8,912 bases of DNA from an uncultured Eubacterium sp. (GTDB lineage: Bacteria; Bacillota; Clostridia; Lachnospirales; Lachnospiraceae). The notes under the pieces are model-generated. The model saw only the letters and a list, made by a program, of their open reading frames with translations, ran no database searches and had not been told where the DNA came from. A program made the translations under genes and the position numbers. Location of the stretch: NCBI GenBank assembly GCA_900548465.1, contig URKY01000069.1:1-8912 (forward strand), in the 5' to 3' direction. How positions within the stretch are numbered: the stretch's first letter is position 1; each line of letters opens with the position of its first letter. This document shows, one piece after another, positions 1 to 5,533 of the stretch.

Positions 1-245
1 CGATCAATATATTTTCCCCGGCTGTTCTCAAAGCTGCCCTGTTTTTCTATCACAATCTCACGGATAAAGTCCTTCATCCCCTTTACCATGATCAGAAAAC
101 TGTAACCGTTTTTTTCCATATATTCCAGATTTGCTTTGCTGAAATATCCTCTGTCCAGAATAAATCCAATGTTCCTGTAGCCATATCCATGTGCCTTGTC
201 AATCATACAGGTCAACTGGGAACACTTCGTTCTATTCAAAACATT
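1..245 (-). pseudogene. IS1634/IS4-like transposase fragment, cut by window edge
   Basis: Translating the minus strand from 245 down to 1 gives an uninterrupted reading frame of about 81 codons that runs off the left edge. It contains MIDKAHGYGYRNIGFILDRG, then YFSKANLEYMEKNGYSFLIM and VKGMKDF. An aspartate followed by RGYFS, then a strand ending in MVKG, matches the region around the second catalytic Asp of IS1634/IS4-type DDE transposases, as I recall the family. There is no start codon with a ribosome binding site, and an in-frame TGA lies just upstream at 246-248, so the N-terminal half is missing. The C-terminal Glu region would lie outside the window. I read it as a decayed or truncated element rather than a working gene. 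The subfamily is less certain than the DDE assignment. Confidence 0.68.
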
Positions 246-249
246 TCAT

Positions 250-463
250 TCAAGCTTTCTCCCCACCCACAATAATAAGTCTTTCAGCTTTATCATCCCC
301 TAATTGATAAAGCTTTTCCCTTAATTCATGCCTGTCATCCCCATACCAATTATAGTACAGCCTTCTCTACATCATCGGTTTTCAAGAATATATCCACACC
401 ACATATTCCAAATCTGGGTGCCCCATGCAATCTAGTACCAGGTGTCTGACCCAAATGTGACAT
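250..463 (-). pseudogene. Unrecognised decayed coding remnant with frameshift
   Basis: Two adjoining minus-strand frames look protein-like and are joined by an apparent one-base shift near 360. The first runs from an ATG at 463 and includes GAPRFGICGVDIFLKTDD before a stop at 350. The second takes over around 360 with LYYNWYGDDRHELREKLYQL and ends at a TGA at 250-252 after GDDKAERLIIVGGEKA. The composition (charged, no stops over the joined part) suggests a former gene, but I do not recognise the family. It sits between a transposase fragment and a repeat shared with the IS66 remnant, so it is probably transposon debris. It could also be chance open frame in AT-rich DNA. Confidence 0.33.
433..458 (+). 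repeat. 26-bp imperfect direct repeat, left copy
   Basis: This copy matches 1163-1188 in the same orientation at 23 of 26 positions, including an exact 16-base core tagtaccaggtgtctg. The differences are at 449, 450 and 453. The two copies bracket the HEPN/AbiU2-like gene. A shorter relative of the second half (gtctgacc..aatgt, 13 of 15) occurs at 498-512. It could be a shared piece of related IS debris or a recombination footprint. Confidence 0.7.
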
Positions 464-516
464 TTATTATACACAGAAAGCTGTAATCCTTCATAGGGTC
501 TGACCTCAATGTCTCT

Positions 517-1107
517 TCAGCTTATAGTTTCTTTTCTCATGAGCAAATTACTTAAATCTTGATTATATTTTGTTTTTCGTCTTTCTTCAGAAGATAGCTG
601 TGAAAAAAGATAGTTCAAAATTTCTTCTGTATAATTTACTAAAAACCAAATGTGATACATTTTCAAATTCGATGTGTCTTTTATTAATTTTTTCCCAAAA
701 TATTTTTTATCATTGTGTGCATAAATAGAATCTCTTCTGCATGTAAGGGTTTTAATTGCATGTGAAATATATTCATCTTGACTTAATTTTACTTCAAATT
801 CATTTAACTTAGATAAAGTATCCTTTGGAGTTTTGAACAATGCACTATTATTTTTGCATTTTTTTATCAGATTTGGAATTGTCTGTGCTTTATCTGATTT
901 ATCATACAATTTCATAAGAACAATCATATAACTATCAATCAATGCACTTTCCACAATCAGTGTGAAATTAGGAGCACATTGTAATTTTTCTTTAGAGCTA
1001 CGTATATCTTCCTCTACACTTAATAAATCTTTTAAATACACTAATTGCATAAAATAATCATCAAGTTCTTCTAAAAGATTTTCCCTCATTTTTTCTTTTT
1101 GATTCAT
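517..1107 (-). CDS. HEPN-domain protein, AbiU2-like
   Basis: A soluble, strongly helical protein of about 196 residues. The diagnostic feature is the Rx4-6H motif of HEPN domains: C-RRDSIYAH-NDKK, with Arg at 125/126 and His at 132 (counted from the upstream Met). In HEPN families this pair forms the RNase active site. The overall shape, an N-terminal helical half with NFTLIVESALIDSYMIVLMK followed by the R..YAH..K block, resembles the AbiU2-like HEPN family; AbiU2 is part of a lactococcal phage abortive-infection system. No membrane segment or signal peptide is seen. Two ATG codons are adjacent (1110 and 1107). AGGGG at 1115-1119 lies 4 nt from the first and 7 nt from the second, so I prefer 1107. 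No partner gene (an AbiU1, MNT-type antitoxin or toxin) is adjacent; the gene stands alone between IS remnants. A stress or anti-phage RNase is inference; the HEPN call is moderately firm, the subfamily less so. Confidence 0.6.
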   Translation of the reverse strand: MNQKEKMRENLLEELDDYFMQLVYLKDLLSVEEDIRSSKEKLQCAPNFTLIVESALIDSYMIVLMKLYDKSDKAQTIPNLIKKCKNNSALFKTPKDTLSKLNEFEVKLSQDEYISHAIKTLTCRRDSIYAHNDKKYFGKKLIKDTSNLKMYHIWFLVNYTEEILNYLFSQLSSEERRKTKYNQDLSNLLMRKETIS

Positions 1108-1128
1108 CATAAATCCCCTATATAATTA

Positions 1129-1389
1129 TCATCGTTGACACGTAAACAGCTGTTCGATGGTGTAGTACCAGGTGTCTGCTCCCAATGTAGTAAGCATGCT
1201 GGCTTTTCCAACCGAATCAGGTATCTGACAGGCTTTTTTGCGGAGACGGGTAACTGCATTGTAAAAACAACTGGGTGATATCCCATGCTCATTACACCAT
1301 GCAGCATCTGTCAGACCGCTTTGCCTGCATTCAGTTACCAGTTCCATCCATTCGTCCAGGGAGCGCCCTTGAGCACGTTTATTACTCAT
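1129..1389 (-). pseudogene. tnpA: Truncated IS66 accessory protein TnpA
   Basis: An 86-codon frame with a textbook ribosome binding site (GGAGG at 1397-1401, 7 nt before the ATG). Residues about 10-58 (SLDEWMELVTECRQSG, WCNEHGISPSCFYNAVTRLR) match the helix-turn-helix part of the TnpA accessory protein of IS66-family elements, which works with TnpB and the transposase TnpC. After about residue 58 the sequence no longer looks like TnpA. Its last 28 codons cover the direct repeat at 1163-1188 and end in LFTCQR. No tnpB or tnpC follows, so this is the broken promoter-proximal end of the element. It may still be transcribed and translated but has no transposition function alone. Confidence 0.7.
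1163..1188 (+). repeat. 26-bp imperfect direct repeat, right copy
   Basis: Partner of 433-458 (23 of 26 identical, same orientation). It lies inside the non-IS66 tail of the truncated tnpA frame. The distance between copies is 730 bp and contains essentially only the AbiU2-like gene. Confidence 0.7.
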
Positions 1390-1518
1390 AATGAAACCTC
1401 CAAATGTAGTAAATCTTTATCTCCTATCAAGCGGAGTATAGTAAAAATATATTTACTATCATTAGTATAATTTCAAAAACGGAATTGGTAAAGCTACCCA
1501 AGATTTAAGCGCTTACCT

Positions 1519-2211
1519 TTAATCCAAAACATCATAAATGGAAAGCACCATTTTTATCCGATTTTTTCCTGATATTATGTACCGTGCATAGAAAACTAAG
1601 GTAAAACAAGCGGAAACACTCACCATAATCAGCATATGTCCAATATCACAGTGATTATATAATCGAACTATAGTAATAATAAAGTTTTCGCAAAATCCTA
1701 TTGCAAATACGCAAGTTAGCAATTCAGAAAGCCCCTGTGTTTCCCGAAGTTTTTCAACTTTTCTATCAGCGCCTTTTATATGAAGATAATACACACAATG
1801 TGCAAAAAATGCAGAACAAATTTCTTTAGTATAAATGCGTTGTTCGTCAGACAACTGTAAATAATCTCTAGCTTTATTTTGTATGTGTTTTAACCGGATT
1901 GAATTATTCCATAATGCTTTATTCTCTAAGCACTGCTCAATTGTTCTTTTTTCCCATCCGATTCTTTTTTCAATAATCCATATTCCAATCACCTGTATGA
2001 TGCTACCAATAACAACCGCACAGCATATAAATACTATTATAGCAATAATTGAATTGTGCCTTGACAATGACTCATTAATTTTAATAATAGTATCGAAAAA
2101 GCAACTATTTCCAACAACAAACGACATACACAAAAGTACTATTTCAGTTATTCCAGCTATTAACAAGTTAAAAAAATCAAAAACACTATATTTCTCAGCT
2201 ATTGCATCCAT
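1519..2211 (-). CDS. Four-helix membrane protein, candidate effector
   Basis: 230 residues with four predicted membrane helices in two hairpins: about 13-34 (LLIAGITEIVLLCMSFVV), 53-80 (SIIAIIVFICCAVVIGSIIQ), 162-183 and 191-212. Between the hairpins, residues about 81-160 are hydrophilic and helical with many Lys, Arg and Glu, likely a cytoplasmic domain; no enzymatic motif is visible. The N-terminus EKYSVFDFFNLLIAG is amphipathic. I do not recognise a named family. It lies 58 nt downstream of the DRHyd/TIR-like gene on the same strand with its own binding site (GGAAG at 2221-2225, 9 nt from ATG), so the two are probably co-transcribed. Pairing of a nucleotide-active enzyme with a small multi-helix membrane protein recalls known immune systems in which the membrane protein is the killing effector, but that role is inference. 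The stop codon is 2 nt from the IS66 terminus, so the natural C-terminus could have been altered by that insertion. Confidence 0.6.
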   Translation of the reverse strand: MDAIAEKYSVFDFFNLLIAGITEIVLLCMSFVVGNSCFFDTIIKINESLSRHNSIIAIIVFICCAVVIGSIIQVIGIWIIEKRIGWEKRTIEQCLENKALWNNSIRLKHIQNKARDYLQLSDEQRIYTKEICSAFFAHCVYYLHIKGADRKVEKLRETQGLSELLTCVFAIGFCENFIITIVRLYNHCDIGHMLIMVSVSACFTLVFYARYIISGKNRIKMVLSIYDVLD

Positions 2212-2269
2212 TATTATTCACTTCCATATACCTACATGTAGATTCAGCCTTCAAATGATTGATACTATT

Positions 2270-3085
2270 TTATTTCCAAATTTTTTTTATTTCTTCTATA
2301 GATTCAATTATATGCTGTCTTTCTTTTTCGGACAAGCTGCTATCTATATTAATATTATCGGAATTCTCTTTTGCTACCCATTCAGCTTCTTTTTCACCGT
2401 GCTTCTCATAGGCGCGCATTATCTCTCTTTCTATTAAGTTAATTTTTCCTGCTATACGGCGTTCCCTATCAGATTCCGATTCTATTAACTTATTCTTCTT
2501 CACTTGAGTAGTAAACGGAACTACTTCATTCTCTATTCTTTCCATTCGATTAAGCAATGAATACAATAATATATTTGTTTTTTCATTCTCGCTTAATCTA
2601 TTTTGGTCATCTATTTGTGCATTTCCTAATTTCAAAAGTTTTATAATTGAGTTTATTCCCCTTTTGTTATCTTTTGTTTCTCTAATCGCTGCTACTATTT
2701 TTTCTCTATCTTCTATCACTTCTCGATATATTAATTCTTTTCTATAATCCAAAGTATTTATAGAACTTATATCAAAAATTCTTGGAGTATTTTCTTCTTG
2801 TATAAGAACCACTGGGAGATCAAATGCTTGTCTTATCCCTAATTCAAATAGTACATTAGGATTTCTTGTACTCAAATCACAAACAGCCATCGGTGCTTCA
2901 ATAATATCGCGTATTATTGAAGCTTGAATCATATTACTTGATTTATCCTCATCAGCACGTTTCGGAATATATCCTGCCTCTTGAATTGCCGGACATAATA
3001 TGTCTTCATAGACATGTTTAAAATGATTTTCAGGATACGTTTCTAATTCTCCTATTGGCATTATTACAAAGCACTTTTCTTTCAT
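2270..3085 (-). CDS. Nucleoside deoxyribosyltransferase/TIR-like (DRHyd-type) protein
   Basis: 271 residues. The N-terminal domain (about 4-100) has the hallmarks of the nucleoside 2-deoxyribosyltransferase-like, TIR-related fold: CFVIMPIG at 5-12, a helix with YEDILCPAIQEAGY and PKRADE, then AVCDLSTRNPNVLFELGIRQ at 67-86 followed by PVVLI. In this superfamily the Glu of the FELG motif (E81) is the expected catalytic residue, and Asp70 sits in the position of the conserved D of ADL/CDL. Residues about 100-165 are mixed helical; 165-271 are highly charged and predicted coiled or helical, with no recognised domain. Domains of this type hydrolyse or rearrange nucleotides and occur in several anti-phage signalling loci. 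It is followed by a membrane protein gene in the same unit. The start is supported by AGGA at 3093-3096, 7 nt from ATG. Domain call is fairly secure; a defence role is inference. Confidence 0.7.
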   Translation of the reverse strand: MKEKCFVIMPIGELETYPENHFKHVYEDILCPAIQEAGYIPKRADEDKSSNMIQASIIRDIIEAPMAVCDLSTRNPNVLFELGIRQAFDLPVVLIQEENTPRIFDISSINTLDYRKELIYREVIEDREKIVAAIRETKDNKRGINSIIKLLKLGNAQIDDQNRLSENEKTNILLYSLLNRMERIENEVVPFTTQVKKNKLIESESDRERRIAGKINLIEREIMRAYEKHGEKEAEWVAKENSDNINIDSSLSEKERQHIIESIEEIKKIWK

Positions 3086-3145
3086 TATTTTTTCCTACTT
3101 ATTCATATTTACTTCTTCTCGTACTATCTGCAAAAATTTTTTAAT

Positions 3146-3174
3146 AGTATATCGTAAATTAACCTATTGTGCTA
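3146..3174 (-). promoter_or_regulatory. Possible promoter for the DRHyd-membrane protein pair
   Basis: On the minus strand TATACT at 3151-3146 would serve as a -10 box about 60 nt upstream of the start codon. The hexamer 17 nt further upstream, TAGCAC at 3174-3169, is a poor -35 and lies inside the terminal repeat of the IS982 element. The pre-insertion sequence does not offer a clearly better -35. Weak, but it is the only plausible -10 between the IS end and the gene. Confidence 0.25.
3155..3161. repeat. Target-site duplication of IS982 element, left
   Basis: TAAATTA immediately outside the left terminus, repeated exactly at 4273-4279 outside the right terminus. A 7-bp duplication fits the IS982 family. 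An 8-bp reading is also possible because the first base of the element is A. Confidence 0.75.
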
Positions 3175-3186
3175 TTTCAAATAAAA
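3162..3186 (+). repeat. IS982 terminal inverted repeat, left
   Basis: Begins ACCTATTGTGCTA. Compared with the complement of 4248-4272, which begins ACCTGTTGTACTA, 19 of 25 bases match; both start with the ACC typical of IS982 ends. Confidence 0.75.
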
Positions 3187-3244
3187 CGTTTAAAAACTTG
3201 TAAAAACCGCAAAGAATCCCTGTTTTTTTTGATAAACAAATTTT

Positions 3245-4183
3245 TTAGAATATCAGTTCTTTGATTTTTCCAAGTTCGCAGGTTTCACCGAAAATACTGT
3301 TTAATGCAATGCAGAGGTTGTATGCCAATACTTTATTAACCAAACGGGTGCATAAGCCCTGAAAGCTTTTGGCAAGTACTCTTTCTGCATTTAACTGACC
3401 GCTTAACTGTGAAAAGACAGTTTCTACCCGTCTTCTCAATTTGAAGATCAGCTGACGCACCGATTTTGGCCAGTTTTCTTTACTGTTGGAACGCTTGAGT
3501 GCAAAAAGACAGATCGTTTGTTCCTGCATTTCCTGCATGAGTTTTTCGCCAACATATCCTTTATCTGCTAAAATTGTAATATTTGAACAATTATCCACCA
3601 GATCCCGTAATCCTTCACGGTCATCTGTGGATGCCGGCGTAATCTCAAATGCAGTAATGTAACCTTCTAATGTGACCAGGGCATGCACTTTATAGCCGAA
3701 GTAAGTTTCCTTTTTAGAAGGGCACTTTCCGTAATCAGCACCCTGGCTGCGAAATGTTTTGCAGTATCGTGCACGTCCAAATTTGCAGACTGCAAGCGGA
3801 AAACTATCAATAATGCAATAAGAACTGACCGGAACCGGAAAAACAGAGAGCATCTTTTGTCTTAATAATTCGGTTGTCTGCATCAGAGCACGCCTCGTTC
3901 TGTTAAAACGACTTCTGCTGCAAAGCCGCGGAAAAAGATGTCTGTAATTCTTTTTCACGAAAGAAAACCAGGCATTTTCAGAATCAACGCCAAGCAACTC
4001 ACCACAAAGACTAATGGTAATGATTTCCGAATCAGATAGTTTTGCATCTAAAACATGCCGTCGCTTGGCAACCTCAGGAAGTGCAAACTGATGATACAAT
4101 TCGTCAATAATAACGTAAGTGGTTAAAATAAAGTCTTCAAAAGTTGCAATAACAGTGGTATTATTATTTTGGAACTTCAACAT
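3245..4183 (-). CDS. IS982-family transposase
   Basis: 312 residues, a usual length for the family. The N-terminal part carries DSEIITISLCGELLGVDSEN and NYRHLFPRLCSRSRFNRTRR. The DDE catalytic core follows: D126 in CIIDSFPL, D207 in ILADKGYVGE and E254 in RRRVETVFSQLSGQLNAE. The conserved block KFGRARYCKTF and YGKCPSKKETYFGYKVH lies between the first and second Asp. The protein catalyses excision and insertion of its own element. AGGAGG (4191-4196) lies 7 nt before ATG. No frameshift or internal stop is present, so it is probably functional. The identity is firm from the motif series. Confidence 0.93.
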   Translation of the reverse strand: MLKFQNNNTTVIATFEDFILTTYVIIDELYHQFALPEVAKRRHVLDAKLSDSEIITISLCGELLGVDSENAWFSFVKKNYRHLFPRLCSRSRFNRTRRALMQTTELLRQKMLSVFPVPVSSYCIIDSFPLAVCKFGRARYCKTFRSQGADYGKCPSKKETYFGYKVHALVTLEGYITAFEITPASTDDREGLRDLVDNCSNITILADKGYVGEKLMQEMQEQTICLFALKRSNSKENWPKSVRQLIFKLRRRVETVFSQLSGQLNAERVLAKSFQGLCTRLVNKVLAYNLCIALNSIFGETCELGKIKELIF

Positions 4184-4247
4184 AATGATGCCTCCTTTCG
4201 TTGTATTGCCTACAAATAGGATAGCACATTTTGTTGAAGTTTCTTTA

Positions 4248-4272
4248 TATTATTTTATCTAGTACAACAGGT
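4248..4272 (-). repeat. IS982 terminal inverted repeat, right
   Basis: Complement begins ACCTGTTGTACTAG and pairs with 3162-3186. The element's outer base is 4272, followed directly by the second TAAATTA. Confidence 0.75.
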
Positions 4273-4279
4273 TAAATTA
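4273..4279. repeat. Target-site duplication of IS982 element, right; IS630 target TA at its end
   Basis: TAAATTA, identical to 3155-3161. Its last two bases (4278-4279) are also the left TA of the adjacent IS630 element, whose right TA is at 5520-5521. Confidence 0.75.
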
Positions 4280-4293
4280 AATAACTGTTATAT
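4280..4293 (+). repeat. IS630 terminal inverted repeat, left
   Basis: AATAACTGTTATAT directly after the TA at 4278-4279; differs from the complement of the right end at one base (4288). With the TA included the match is 15 of 16. Confidence 0.8.
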
Positions 4294-4348
4294 ATCTTTT
4301 TGAGATAATGTGTGGTAAAATGTGTTATCTAAGAAAGGGATGAACACT

Positions 4349-5506
4349 ATGAGAAGAACATATCTCGCTCTGTCAGATGAGGACAGGAATTATCTTATAA
4401 CATTATCCAAAAAGAGAACTATTCAAGCACAAATTGTAGATCGTGCCAAAATTTTATTATATAAATCCGATGGGATGACTTTCAGCAATATTGCTGAAAA
4501 ACTTGCTGTTAGTCCGTCCACTGTACGCCTTTGTATTTCTAAATATTATGAAGGCGGTGTTGAAAATGCTCTTTTTGATACCCAGCGTCCTGGACGTCCA
4601 TCTGAAATTACAGATGATGCAAAGGCATGGATGATCAATATCGCCTGCCAAAGACCAGTGGAACTTGGATATGCACAGGAACTTTGGACTTTAAATTCTC
4701 TCCATAAGCACATCCAAAAGTATGCGGAAGAGGCAGGATATCCGAGACTTTCAACCGTTACCAAGCCTTATATTCAGAAATTTCTCAAAGAGCAGGATAT
4801 CAAACCATTTAAGATTAAGTATTACTGTGAAAAACGGGATCCCGATTTTGAATCAAAAATGCATGAAGTTCTTCTGGTTTACAAGCAGATTGAAATGCAG
4901 TTTGATGAAAATGGTACACTCATTGTCCCGGATAATTATAAACTAACAATCACAGTATCATATGACGAAAAACCAGGTATCCAGGCAATTTCTAATACAG
5001 CGCCGGATCTGCGCCCAATAGCAGAAAACGGAGAGGTATACCGGGATGCGGAATACAAACGTCTGGGAACCCTTTCTTTATTAGCCGGTATTGATCTGCT
5101 TACAGGAGAAGCAATCCCATTGGTAAGTGAAACACATAAGAGTTCTGATTTTATCGAATTTTTAAAAATATTGGATAAAAAGTACCCACTGCAGGATACC
5201 ATCAGAATCATCCTGGATAACCATTCAGCACACACTTCCAAAGAGACACAGCGATTTCTGGATACAATGCCAAAAGGACGGTTTAAATTTGTATTCACGC
5301 CTAAACATGGGTCTTGGCTAAACATGATTGAAAGTTTCTTCAGCAAGATGACCAAGCAAATGCTACGTGGAATCCGTGTCAACACCAAGCAGGAATTGGA
5401 AGAACGAATTTACCAGTATTTTGAGGAGATCAATCGAGAGCCAGTAGTTTATCATTGGAAGTATAAAATGGATGAAATCAGCGAAGCTGAAGTATCATCA
5501 CTTTAA
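4349..5506 (+). CDS. IS630-family transposase
   Basis: 385 residues from the preferred start. N-terminal helix-turn-helix region (GMTFSNIAEKLAVSPSTVRL) is followed by a linker GRPSEIT and a DDE_3 catalytic domain: Asp206 in TVSYDEKPG, Asp290 in RIILDNHSAH, and Glu328 in HGSWLNMIESFFSKM. This series is characteristic of IS630/Tc1-mariner-type transposases that insert at TA. The open frame extends up to a GTG at 4322 and an ATG at 4340, but AAAGGG at 4334-4339 touches the ATG at 4340 and lies 9 nt from the ATG at 4349, so 4349 is the likeliest start. The C-terminal stop falls at the inner edge of the right inverted repeat. No interruption is seen. Confidence 0.92.
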   Translation: MRRTYLALSDEDRNYLITLSKKRTIQAQIVDRAKILLYKSDGMTFSNIAEKLAVSPSTVRLCISKYYEGGVENALFDTQRPGRPSEITDDAKAWMINIACQRPVELGYAQELWTLNSLHKHIQKYAEEAGYPRLSTVTKPYIQKFLKEQDIKPFKIKYYCEKRDPDFESKMHEVLLVYKQIEMQFDENGTLIVPDNYKLTITVSYDEKPGIQAISNTAPDLRPIAENGEVYRDAEYKRLGTLSLLAGIDLLTGEAIPLVSETHKSSDFIEFLKILDKKYPLQDTIRIILDNHSAHTSKETQRFLDTMPKGRFKFVFTPKHGSWLNMIESFFSKMTKQMLRGIRVNTKQELEERIYQYFEEINREPVVYHWKYKMDEISEAEVSSL

Positions 5507-5519
5507 TATAGCAGTTATT
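5506..5519 (-). repeat. IS630 terminal inverted repeat, right
   Basis: ATATAGCAGTTATT, immediately followed by TA at 5520-5521. Pairs with 4280-4293. Confidence 0.8.
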
Positions 5520-5533
5520 TATTATTCAATGTA

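Larger units (their letters stand above)
1129..1516 (-). mobile_element. IS66-family element, truncated left end
   Basis: The outer end is placed at 1516, where the minus strand begins GTAAGCGCTT. GTAAGC is typical of IS66 terminal inverted repeats, and the position is about 127 nt upstream of tnpA, as expected for this family. The inner limit is uncertain: recognisable IS66 coding sequence ends near 1213, and 1129-1212 is unassigned sequence fused to it. The opposite terminus, tnpB and tnpC are absent. The end abuts the last gene of the neighbouring pair: its stop codon lies at 1519-1521, only 2 nt away. A flanking 8-bp target duplication cannot be checked because the other end is lost. Confidence 0.6.
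3162..4272 (-). mobile_element. IS982-family insertion sequence, apparently complete
   Basis: The 1111-bp element begins ACCT on both outer strands, has imperfect terminal inverted repeats (3162-3186 and 4248-4272, 19 of 25 matching), is flanked by a 7-bp direct duplication, and carries one full-length transposase gene reading right to left. All three DDE residues are present, so it may be active. It is inserted between the small membrane ORF and the DRHyd gene, 76 nt upstream of the latter's start codon. Confidence 0.85.
4280..5519 (+). mobile_element. IS630-family insertion sequence, apparently complete
   Basis: The 1240-bp element is bounded by TA dinucleotides (4278-4279 and 5520-5521), the target duplication expected for IS630. 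Terminal inverted repeats at 4280-4293 and 5506-5519 match at 13 of 14 bases (AATAACTGTTATAT against the complement AATAACTGCTATAT). It carries a single full-length transposase reading left to right, opposite to all surrounding genes. Nothing in it looks decayed. Confidence 0.83.

Noticed and set aside
1135..1140. TTGACA on the plus strand as a -35 promoter box
   Set aside because: No -10 hexamer at suitable spacing downstream and no plus-strand gene to serve.
1107..1307. 66-codon minus-strand frame overlapping the truncated tnpA
   Set aside because: The overlapping tnpA frame has the family match and the GGAGG site; this frame has neither.
1403..1412. 10-base repeat aatgtagtaa also at 1184-1193
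   Set aside because: Too short and AT-rich to distinguish from chance, with no further matching flank.
1883..2437. 184-codon open frame on the plus strand across the membrane protein and DRHyd genes
   Set aside because: It is antisense to two well-supported genes, spans their intergenic gap, has low-complexity Ile/Phe-rich content and no binding site; typical shadow in AT-rich DNA.
4936..5388. 150-codon open frame on the minus strand inside the IS630 element
   Set aside because: Antisense to the conserved DDE domain of the transposase, no recognisable domain or ribosome binding site.
3162..5519. IS982 and IS630 together as a composite transposon carrying cargo
   Set aside because: They are different families in opposite orientation, with no genes between them, and each has its own target duplication; two independent insertions explain everything.
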